Virus record (IMG/VR): IMGVR_UViG_3300035663_000055 | Span: 1 to 34,893 of that record | Length of the DNA: 34,893 nt | From: a virus | Strand: one strand, 5' to 3' | Part shown: piece after piece, positions 8,401-16,100 of the stretch | How the letters are laid out: every line of letters begins with the position of its first letter | Position numbering within the stretch: the stretch's first letter is position 1 | Position numbers and translations under genes: made by a program | Notes under the pieces: generated by a model | Database searches by the model: none | Told to the model about the DNA's origin: nothing | Seen by the model: the letters and a program-made list of their open reading frames with translations, nothing else

Positions 8401-8654
8401 TGGGCTGGCTGGACGACATCACGGACGCTATCATCGGCGGGGTCACGGCGCCCTTCAATGCGGCCTATGACACGATCAAGGATGGCGCGGAATCGGCGTT
8501 CAAGACCCCGAATCCCCAGGTCCCTTCGGCCTTCCAGGCTCCGGTGACCTCGAAGACAGCCTCCCAGCTCGGTGTCAATCAGGCGGCCCTCGGGAAGCGG
8601 ATGACGCTGATGGACTTCTACATCCCCCTGACCAAGGGTCCTAAGATGCCTTGA
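8400..8654 (+). CDS. Small virion-type protein upstream of portal
   Basis: The 84-residue protein starts MGWLDDITDAIIGGVTAPFN, an amphipathic helix, followed by a Pro/Ser/Thr-rich part and the end TLMDFYIPLTKGPKMP. In T7 the small virion/tail-assembly proteins gp6.7 and gp7.3 sit just upstream of the portal gene, so position makes this a candidate analogue; similarity cannot be shown by eye. The junctions are TGATG upstream and TTGA downstream. Confidence 0.65.
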   Translation: MGWLDDITDAIIGGVTAPFNAAYDTIKDGAESAFKTPNPQVPSAFQAPVTSKTASQLGVNQAALGKRMTLMDFYIPLTKGPKMP

Positions 8655-10174
8655 AAATCTGCGAGCGATACCACCTGTTGTCCTCGGAGCGCCAGCATGC
8701 GCTGGACCTGGGCCGGCGGATCTCGGCGATCTCCGACCCGGGCCTCATGCCGCTTGACCGGGACAACCCGTTGCTCAACCCGCCGCACCAGGGGGTGAAT
8801 GCGGCCTGTGTGCATGAGCTGTCGGCCAAGTTCACGCTGGCGATGTTCCCGCCGGACATTCCGTTCTTCCGCCTCCAGACCGAGCTGGCTGCGAATCTGC
8901 CTGCGGAAGAGAAGAGTCAACTAGAGTCCGAATTGGCCCGCGCAGAGCTGGAGATTTCGCGGTACTTCGAGTCGACGAATCTGCGGACTCTCCTGGGCCG
9001 CGCAAACGCCCAGATCATTGGGGCGGGGCCTTGTGTGATCTCGTTGCTGGACGAGGGCAACTTCCAGCTCTTCGAGTTGGACCAGATGGTGTGGTTCAAG
9101 CGGGCCAACGGCGACATCATCGAATACATCTTGCATGCGGAAGAGCCTTACGCGGCGATCCTTGAGGACTACCCGCAGATCGTTGACGAACAGAATCCGC
9201 TCTGGGAAAACAGTCGGCTCTGGGCCGAAACGGCGCAGTCTCGTGGGATCAATCTCTATACGCGGGTGTGGCTGGAGGCCGGTAAGTGGCACTCGGTCCA
9301 AGAGTGGGAGCTGCGGGACATGGGGCCTGAGATGGCCGTCGAGGTCCCGGACAGCCGCCAGGTTCACCGCACTTGCCCGCTGATTCCGTTCGAGTTCTCG
9401 GCGGTCGATGGGGTCACCTACGGGCACCCCTACGCCCACAGGTTCTGGGGAGACATGAACTACCTAGAGGTCGTCTGGAAGTCGCTCAAGCAGACGACGG
9501 CCCTGGTGGCCCAGGCCAGACTTCTTGTGAATCCTGCGGGGGTCACGCGCAAGACCGCGCTGGTCTCGGCGGACAACGGGGCTGTCGTGGATGGCCGCGA
9601 GGAGGACATCTCAATCCTGAGCTTCTCCGAGAAACTGGGGGACTTCCAATGGCTCGCGCAGGTCGCGGCGACGATGGAGAACCGCCTGGACCGGGCGTTC
9701 CTCCGCGCCCAAAGCGTCCAGCGGCCCGGCGAGCGCGTCACGGCCGAGGAGATTCGCCGGCTGGCGGACGACCTGGAGCGGGCCTTCGGCGGGGCCTACG
9801 CGGATGCGGCGCGGCGCGTGCAGGTCCCGCTGGTCCGGCGGTTGATCGACCTCCTTGTGGAGGCCAAGCGGCTCCCCAAGAACTTCCTGAAACTCAGCGT
9901 CTCGATCGTCACCGGCATCGACGCCCTGGGACGGTCTGCGGAGATCCAGCGCATCCAGCTTGCAGTCATGACGCTGGCCCAGATGGGCCTCGGCGAAGTC
10001 CTGGCCCAGCGCCTGAATCTTCCTGTCCTCATCCGCCGGGTCTTCATGGCCTCCGGTCTGGCGGACACCGACTTGGTCCTGACCGAGGAGCAGTTCATGG
10101 AGGCTCAGATGGCCGCGCAAGCGCAACAGGCCATCCCGGGGCTGCTCCAACAACAAGCCCAACCCAATGCCTGA
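8651..10174 (+). CDS. Portal (head-tail connector) protein, T7 gp8-like
   Basis: The 507-residue protein forms the portal ring through which DNA enters and leaves. The N-terminus has the gp8-type segment DRDNPLLNPPHQGVNAACVH followed by LSAKFTLAMFPPDIPFFRL, and the C-terminal half has VQRPGERVTAEEIRRLADDL and the long helical region typical of the family, ending in a Gln/Ala-rich tail. T7 gp8 is 536 residues. The start is TTG 8651, overlapping the previous stop. Scaffold and capsid genes follow. Confidence 0.95.
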   Translation: MKICERYHLLSSERQHALDLGRRISAISDPGLMPLDRDNPLLNPPHQGVNAACVHELSAKFTLAMFPPDIPFFRLQTELAANLPAEEKSQLESELARAELEISRYFESTNLRTLLGRANAQIIGAGPCVISLLDEGNFQLFELDQMVWFKRANGDIIEYILHAEEPYAAILEDYPQIVDEQNPLWENSRLWAETAQSRGINLYTRVWLEAGKWHSVQEWELRDMGPEMAVEVPDSRQVHRTCPLIPFEFSAVDGVTYGHPYAHRFWGDMNYLEVVWKSLKQTTALVAQARLLVNPAGVTRKTALVSADNGAVVDGREEDISILSFSEKLGDFQWLAQVAATMENRLDRAFLRAQSVQRPGERVTAEEIRRLADDLERAFGGAYADAARRVQVPLVRRLIDLLVEAKRLPKNFLKLSVSIVTGIDALGRSAEIQRIQLAVMTLAQMGLGEVLAQRLNLPVLIRRVFMASGLADTDLVLTEEQFMEAQMAAQAQQAIPGLLQQQAQPNA

Positions 10175-10757
10175 CCAACTTCCGATCGAGCCCACGGCAG
10201 CTGCCGAGACCCCTGAGGCCCCGGCGCCCGAGGCCCCCGACGAGCTGACCCCTGAGACCTTCTATGGGGAGCACTACGTCACCTTCCAGGAGACCGGCCA
10301 ACTGGATCCTGTGGTGGTGGCGACCCTGGCGAAGAAGCACAAGTTGGACGAGAAGGCGGCGCTCAAGGAGCACCTGTTCTTCGCGTCGCAGCGTGAGGCC
10401 GCCCTGGCGAGCATCTACGCCGAGGCCGGCGGCAAGGAGACTTGGGACAGTCTGCTGGCGTCCGCGGCGGCTGACCGGGCGCTTACCAAGGAGGACCGCC
10501 AGCGGATCAATATGACCCTGCGGCACCCCGACGCCGACGTGCGGAAGACCGCCATCGCCGAGCTGAACCTCCGGTACGCTCGTCCTAGCCAGCCCAAGGT
10601 GCGCGACATGGCCCGCCCGGCCCGCCCGGCCCCTGCGGAGCCTTTCGCGTCTGCGAAGGATCTGGCGAGAGCCTTCAACGATCCTCGCTTCCAGTCCGAT
10701 CGGGCCTACCGCGCTCAGGTCGAGGCCCGCTTGACCGCCACCGACTTCCCCCGATGA
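10167..10757 (+). CDS. Capsid assembly scaffold protein, T7 gp9-like
   Basis: The 196-residue protein is acidic and Pro/Ala/Glu-rich at the N-terminus (PEAPAPEAPDELTPE), helical in the middle, and basic at the C-terminus. The end carries DLARAFNDPRFQSDRAYRAQ, a motif seen at the C-terminus of T7-like scaffolds. Position between portal and capsid agrees. T7 gp9 is longer (307). It overlaps the portal by 8 bases and the next ATG by 4. Confidence 0.85.
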   Translation: MPDQLPIEPTAAAETPEAPAPEAPDELTPETFYGEHYVTFQETGQLDPVVVATLAKKHKLDEKAALKEHLFFASQREAALASIYAEAGGKETWDSLLASAAADRALTKEDRQRINMTLRHPDADVRKTAIAELNLRYARPSQPKVRDMARPARPAPAEPFASAKDLARAFNDPRFQSDRAYRAQVEARLTATDFPR

Positions 10758-11299
10758 AACGTCTCTTCCTCGCCCTCTGTCTGCTCCTTGGCTCCTGCCA
10801 ATTGGAGCAAGTTCTCACCCCGGAACAGGCCGCCCAAGTCGCTGAACTCGATGCTCAAGCTGCGCTGGCTCAAGACAAGCTGGATCAGGCACTCGGTCAA
10901 GCTGACAATCTTGCAAGTCAGGCGGCTCAAGCGCTCCAGCTTGGCGATGCGGCGCAGCTCGAAGAGGTCCGCCAGGCCTTGGTGGCTCTTAACGACACGA
11001 TCGTCTCTGCCGAAGCGGACCGAGCCGCCGCCGTCGCAGGGGGTGACGCCGTGGTGCGAGAAGCGACCCAAGAGCAAAAGGCGGGGTTTGGCGCGCTGGT
11101 GAAAGGGACCCCGCTGGAACACTGGGTCGAGTTCGGCTATGGCTTGGCCCTCCTGGGGTTCCGCCGGTCTCGCCGGCATCTTAAAGACGCCCTGACGAAC
11201 GCCTCGAAGTTGCAGCTCGCCGCTTCCATTCTGAGCGTCACCAAGGCACTTGGCCTTCTGCACACCGAGGAGAAAAAAGAGCCCGAGCAAAAATCCTGA
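10754..11299 (+). CDS. Predicted phage lipoprotein with coiled coil
   Basis: This 181-residue protein begins with a basic start, a hydrophobic core and a lipobox (MKRLFLALCLLLGSC, acceptor C15), so it should be lipidated after export. Residues about 20-110 are Ala/Gln/Leu heptad-like coiled coil. A short hydrophobic patch (VEFGYGLALLGF) follows near residue 125, then a helical Lys-rich tail. It sits between scaffold and major capsid, an unusual place for a membrane-associated protein. Outer-membrane spanin subunits and superinfection-exclusion lipoproteins are possible, but it is larger than most o-spanins and lacks obvious Pro enrichment. Localisation is inferred from the signal only. Confidence 0.75.
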   Translation: MKRLFLALCLLLGSCQLEQVLTPEQAAQVAELDAQAALAQDKLDQALGQADNLASQAAQALQLGDAAQLEEVRQALVALNDTIVSAEADRAAAVAGGDAVVREATQEQKAGFGALVKGTPLEHWVEFGYGLALLGFRRSRRHLKDALTNASKLQLAASILSVTKALGLLHTEEKKEPEQKS

Positions 11300-11318
11300 G
11301 ATTTCGCTGGGTATTCTG

Positions 11319-11357
11319 CCAGGAGCCGCTTGGGACTCGCGCCCTTGCGGCTCCTGG
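11319..11357 (+). terminator. Hairpin between lipoprotein and major capsid genes
   Basis: A perfect 11-base-pair stem (CCAGGAGCCGC with GCGGCTCCTGG) encloses a 17-base loop in which GGG and CCC may add three pairs. No T-run follows, so a classic rho-independent terminator is doubtful; an RNA-processing or stabilising element is equally likely. Its CCAGGAG/CTCCTGG arm is shared with the hairpin after the capsid gene. Confidence 0.6.
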
Positions 11358-11429
11358 TCTATCTCGTGCCGCTACGGCGGTTGAGTCGTGCCACGGTTGG
11401 CTTCTCCGCAACCCCAAAGCACAACTCCG

Positions 11430-12479
11430 ATGCCCCTTACTAACGGTTCGTTCACCGGAAAAATCGAAGGTTCCGGCGCTGGCGTCAACGCCGGCATGCT
11501 TCTCAAGGTCTACAGCGGCATGGTGATCTCGGCGCTGGACGAGATGTCCGTGACCGACGGCCGCTTCATCGAGCGCACGATCAGCTCTGGCGTCTCGGCC
11601 CAGTTCCCGGTCTTCGGCCGGACCTCGGGCAAGGTCCACACGATCTTCGAGTCGGTCTTGACTGACTCCTACGGCCAACAAGAGGCTCACGACGAGATCG
11701 TCATCACCCTGGAGCGTCCGTTCATCACGGTCAACAAGGTGGACGAGTTCGAGATGACCCAGGCGCACTACCCGGTGATCCAGGAGTACGCCCACATGCA
11801 GGCCCAGGCCATCTCCGAGCACTTCGACAACAAGCGCCTTCGGGCCCTTGCGGCCGGCGCGTTCCAAGCGAACCTCATCAGCGGCCTGCCGAATGGTTTC
11901 AACTTGGCCGGGACCACGGGCTTTGCCTCGGGCACCTCGTCGGCTGACATCAACGCCACCGTCGGAGCCTTCTTCGACGCCAAGGGCCGCTTCGACGCCA
12001 ACCGTGTCCCGCAGACTGGGCGCATGGCGTTCATGAACTGGGACACCTACAACTACCTCATCAAGTTGGCGGCGAACCAGGTGATCGACATGGACATCAC
12101 TGGCGGCCAGATGAACGGTTCGGTGGCGACCGGCACGATCAAGATGCTGGCGGGCTGGGAACTCCGCCCGACCAACAACTTCACGTTCTACTCCACGGCC
12201 TCGGCTCTCACCGGCTTCACGCAAGATCTCCCCACCGGAATCGGCAACGGCGACTGGGACAACTACGCTGTCCCGGTCAACAACATCGGTGTGATCTTGG
12301 GCCATCGCACCTCCCTGGGCACCCTCAGCCTCGGCGGGTTCGGTGGGGTCTCGACAGACTCCTGGTATGACCCGGAGTACCAGGCGCGAGTCATGCTGGC
12401 CCGCAAGTCGGCCGCCAGCCGTGTGCTCCGCCCGGAGGCGTGCGGTGTGATCCGCCGCGATGCTTCGGTGATCTCCTGA
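11430..12479 (+). CDS. Major capsid protein, T7 gp10-like
   Basis: The 349-residue shell protein is read from ATG 11430; an in-frame GTG at 11388 would add 14 residues that look unlike the family. The gp10-type sequence includes LKVYSGMVISALDEMSVTDG, then SGKVHTIFESVLTD, ITLERPFITVNKVDEFE near residue 100, and a C-terminus with GFGGVSTDSWYDPEYQA. T7 gp10A has 345 residues. No convincing SD lies before either start, which is strange for the most abundant virion protein. The gene stands apart from its neighbours, with about 130 bases on each side and a hairpin in both gaps. Confidence 0.95.
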   Translation: MPLTNGSFTGKIEGSGAGVNAGMLLKVYSGMVISALDEMSVTDGRFIERTISSGVSAQFPVFGRTSGKVHTIFESVLTDSYGQQEAHDEIVITLERPFITVNKVDEFEMTQAHYPVIQEYAHMQAQAISEHFDNKRLRALAAGAFQANLISGLPNGFNLAGTTGFASGTSSADINATVGAFFDAKGRFDANRVPQTGRMAFMNWDTYNYLIKLAANQVIDMDITGGQMNGSVATGTIKMLAGWELRPTNNFTFYSTASALTGFTQDLPTGIGNGDWDNYAVPVNNIGVILGHRTSLGTLSLGGFGGVSTDSWYDPEYQARVMLARKSAASRVLRPEACGVIRRDASVIS

Positions 12480-12485
12480 TCTAGC

Positions 12486-12521
12486 GGGCCCCAGGAGCGC
12501 TTTGTGAACCTCCTGGGGCCC
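12486..12521 (+). terminator. Strong hairpin after major capsid gene
   Basis: A perfect 12-base-pair GC stem (GGGCCCCAGGAG with CTCCTGGGGCCC) with a 12-base loop starts six bases after the capsid stop. The stem suits a terminator, but C/G-rich sequence rather than a T-run follows, and a tRNA-like element begins four bases later. It may limit readthrough from the capsid message or protect its 3' end. Confidence 0.7.
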
Positions 12522-12525
12522 CTGG

Positions 12526-12583
12526 CCTCTCGTAGCTCAGTTGGTAGAGCCTAGGTGCGTAGGTTCGAGTCCTACCGAGAGGC
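12526..12583 (+). tRNA. tRNA-like element without an anticodon arm (58 bases)
   Basis: All canonical tRNA parts except the anticodon arm are present. Acceptor stem CCTCTCG (12526-12532) pairs with CGAGAGG (12576-12582) over 7 pairs; T8 and A9 follow. The D arm is GCTC/GAGC with loop AGTTGGTA carrying the GG pair. The T arm is GTAGG/CCTAC (12559-12575) with loop TTCGAGT, a canonical T54-T55-C56-R57-A58. Between D and T arms there are only 8 bases (CTAGGTGC), where a tRNA has about 22. It cannot decode a codon. No CCA is encoded after discriminator C12583. It could be a decayed tRNA, an attachment-site relic, or a processing signal for RNase P/RNase Z, which need acceptor and T arms but not the anticodon arm. 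Confidence 0.8.
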
Positions 12584-12607
12584 GTCTTCGCTTGGTATCC
12601 TTTAGCC

Positions 12608-13186
12608 ATGAAGAGCAAGCTAGAGGTTGTAAACGCGGCCCTGGAGGCTTGCTCTCAGTCTCCGGTGGCCTCCATTGATCTCACGAATCAACAGGTCGAA
12701 GTGATCTCGGGGATTCTGGAGCGGGAGCTGGTGGACGGCCAGACCGAGGGGTGGGCCTTCAATGTCGAGGACGAGGTGACGCTGACCCCGGACCTGAGTG
12801 GGTTCATCACGGTCGCGGCGGACATCCTGCACGTCTCTTGGGGCAAGGACCGGGCCCGGACTCCGGTGCTGGCGCTGCGCGGGGCCCGTCTGTTCAACCG
12901 CTCGGACAACACCTACGTCTTCACGGGCCCCATCAAGGTCCGGGTGATCCGCAAGTTGGACTGGGAGTTCACGCCCCAGGAATACCGGGAGTTCATTCAG
13001 GCCCGTGCGATCCGCATGGCCTACGCGGCCCTGATTACTGGCGGGCCTCTTCTCCAGGCACTCTATCTGGCCGAGGCCCAGGCCCGCGCCCATCTGACGG
13101 CCTTGCAGGCCAGCGCGAGCAACGAGAGTCTTCTGCGGACCCCCACGGCCTCGCAGTTCCTTGAGTCCCCCTGGTTCTCCATCTGA
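12608..13186 (+). CDS. Tail tubular protein A, T7 gp11-like
   Basis: The 192-residue adaptor joins portal to nozzle. The start KLEVVNAALEACSQSPVASID is the hallmark of the family, followed by LERELVDGQTEGWAFNVEDE and the late segment FIQARAIRMAYAALITGG with helical SNESLLRTP near the end. T7 gp11 has 196 residues. Its stop overlaps the next ATG (TGATG), so tail tube A and B are coupled. The start lies about 24 bases after the tRNA-like element; no good SD is visible. Confidence 0.93.
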   Translation: MKSKLEVVNAALEACSQSPVASIDLTNQQVEVISGILERELVDGQTEGWAFNVEDEVTLTPDLSGFITVAADILHVSWGKDRARTPVLALRGARLFNRSDNTYVFTGPIKVRVIRKLDWEFTPQEYREFIQARAIRMAYAALITGGPLLQALYLAEAQARAHLTALQASASNESLLRTPTASQFLESPWFSI

Positions 13187-16100
13187 TGCTGCGATCTGTC
13201 TCGGTCCCGACGCTGGCTGGTGGGGTTTCGCAGGGCCTGGCCCCGCTCAATCCGCCTTGGAAAGTCCGTGAGAGCGTCAACAACGTCCTGGACGTGGTGC
13301 GCGGGGCTGGTAAACGTCCTGGGTCTCGGCATGTGGCTGTGCTGGGCGCCGCGGATGTGAACGAGGCCGTCTGGCGGACTCTGCGTTTCGAGGACGACCA
13401 GTTCTACCTGGCACAGATCAGTCCGGCTTCGATCAAGGTCTGGGACCGTTTCGGCGCCCCGTACCCGGTCATCAACAGCGCCGGCAGTTTCTCCTACCTG
13501 GCCACGCGGGCTCCCAATGCGGCGGCGTCGCCCGAAGGAAACTGGTTGGTGGTCTTCGGCTCCGACTGGACTTTCAACGGCGGGGGTTCGATCACTGGAG
13601 TCGGGACAGGGGTCTTCGGCTTGACGCCCTGGGGAGAAGGCGGGTCCGCGGTGGTCTCTCAGATTAGCTCGGCTTCTCTCGTTGCTGGCGGGTACACCTA
13701 CCTCTACAACAGCGACGCCGCGCTGGTCTTGAAGCCCGGCAAGGCGGTCGTCAGCGTCTACGTCAAGGACCCGAACTACGAAGGCGCCGCTGGGGTCTTG
13801 GCGCCCACGCAGGTCGGCCTCGGGCTCATTCAACCGACTCTGGGGACTCCCCCGGCCTCCGCGCTTTTCTGGGAATACAACGCCACCAGCGCCAAGTGGA
13901 CGCTCAAGAGCCAGCTCGGCGAGGGGTCTGTGTTCTTGAAGCAAGGGGCCGTCTACTCCGGCGGGGGCTGGACGCGCCTGTGGGTCACTCTTGACCTGAC
14001 GCAATACCTCCAGCTCAGCGGCAATCTCGTGGGAGACCCTTTCTACCCCACGATCTTCCAGCTCTCTGGGGCCTCCGAGGTTCGCACCGTGCTCGCTACG
14101 GGCTTCCAGGTGACCTATGGGGTCGATGTGGTTCAGCCTTACCTGCTGTCGGGGCGCTACGAGACCTTGAGCCTGGGGTCGACCACGCTGGTCTTGAACA
14201 AGGCCGTGACGGTAGCCCCAGGGACGACGCTGGAGCCGACACCCAGTGCCTACGGGGATCAGGCGCTCTTTTTCGTGGCCCAGGGGGCCTACTCGACGAA
14301 ATACACGGTCTCTGCGATCGTGGATGTCAGCGGTGTCGACACGGTTTACTTTGCGACGATCACGACCTGGGATGGAGTCAACGGGGGCGTTGGCATCCTC
14401 AACTCCATAGACCCCGCGGACATCGCGGCGTCTTTGAGGGCTTCCCTGACCGGAGCCATCGCTCAGAATTTCGGGCCTCTGATTCTCCTGAGGTCTGACC
14501 CGACGCGGCAGATCAAGAACGTGATCGCCACGGACTCCCAGGGCGGCAGCGTGCCCCTAATCCGTGCTTTCGACGATCAGGCGCAACTTCTGACCGACCT
14601 GCCGGCCAGTGCGCCCGCTGGGTACAAGCTCAAGATCAGCGGAGACGCCGACTTCAACCAGGACGACTACTACGTCGAGTTCGTCATGGAGGGCATCGGC
14701 CAGTCCGGTTCGGGCGCGTCTTCGCTGGGCTTGAGCACCCAGAAGTACGGCCCTGGCCAGTGGATTGAGTCGCTTCCCAACGGAATCGTCCTGGATCTTG
14801 ACGAAGCGACGCTGCCGCACAAGATCGAGCGCAAAATCGACAACGCTCTTGGGGCGGTCACCGGGACTCCCAACGCGGTCTACTTCGAGTTCTCCCGAGT
14901 TACCTGGGCGGACCGCGAGGTGGGCGACGATGTGTCCAACCCTGCGCCGGATTTCGTTGGATCCCGCATCAACCATATGTTCTGGGTGGACGGCCGTCTC
15001 GGCTTCCTGTCCCAGAACAACGTCATCTTCTCTCGGGTCGACCAGCCTTTCAATTTCTGGCGGGAGACCGTGCGGACCTTCCCGGCATCTGACCGCATCC
15101 AGGCGCAGGCGGCCAGTCGGGACTACGCGGAGTTGCTCGGGACAGTTCTCTACTACGGTCGGGTGATCCTGATCTCCTCGGAGAATCATTGGATCCTCAA
15201 TATCAATCCGTCGCTGACGGCCGAGAACATCAACTTCGTCCCGTTCGTCAACTTCGAGAGTTTCCCCGAGGTCCCGCCGGCCTACACGGACAGCTCTGTC
15301 TATGTGCCGTACAAGGACGGGGCCTACACCGGAGTCCGTCGGATCACCCCGTCGAACGCTGATGCGAATGCGCTGATCACGCAGGATGTCACGCGGGAGA
15401 TCCGTAACTACATCCCCGGAGCCGCTCGTCAGATTGTCAGCGCGACCAACCTCGGGATGCTGTTCCTCCTGACAGACGTGGAGGGCGTTGACGACCACAG
15501 CAACATCTACGTTTACAGCTACGCCCAGTCCGGCTCGGAGCTGATCCAGACGGCCTGGCACAAGTGGCGGATGCTTGATCGAGTTGCACACTTGGCGGTC
15601 GAGAACAGCACGCTCTACACGGTCCAGGTCAGCGACGCTGGGGTCTACCTGGAAAGTCTGATCTTCGACGATGTGTTTGCGGCCGAGGGTACCCAAGAGT
15701 GGCGTTTGGACCGCCGAGTCGACGTGGGGGCCCTCAGCGTCTCAGTGAGTGGTGGTAAGACTTTGTTTACCGCCCCGCCCGGGTTCAAGTTCGATTCGCG
15801 CAATGATTGGAAGGCAGTCTACACGGCGGCCTCCAACGCCCCTGGTACGTTTACCAGCAGCAAGCTCAAGCTCGATAGTCTGGGCGCGGCGAGTCGAGGG
15901 GTCCCTGGATTGGTGGCGAAGTCGACCCCGGCGTTCAACAGTGCCCTGAACCTCAAGCAGTATTTCGACTTCAAGCCCCAGGCGCTGTTCTATCGCACCA
16001 ACTACCTCAAGGGCGCCCGCTACGCTAACCCCGGGACTCAAAACGGGTGGCTTAAGGAGTCCAAGAACAGCTTCAGCCAGTTCTCGGCTTTTGAGGATGG

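Noticed and set aside
12504-12551. 15-codon frame starting GTG inside the hairpin loop with AGGAG upstream
   Set aside because: Although SD spacing is good, the SD and start are locked in a 12-pair stem and the frame runs into the tRNA-like element.
12526-12583. Ordinary tRNA gene
   Set aside because: Acceptor, D and T arms are right, but the 8 bases between D and T arms cannot form an anticodon stem and loop. A CCTA/TAGG pairing there would compete with the T stem.
12526-12583. attP-type integration site based on tRNA identity
   Set aside because: Attachment sites usually carry the 3' part of a host tRNA next to an integrase gene. Here both halves of the acceptor stem are present and no integrase is seen, so it was not annotated as att, though it stays possible.
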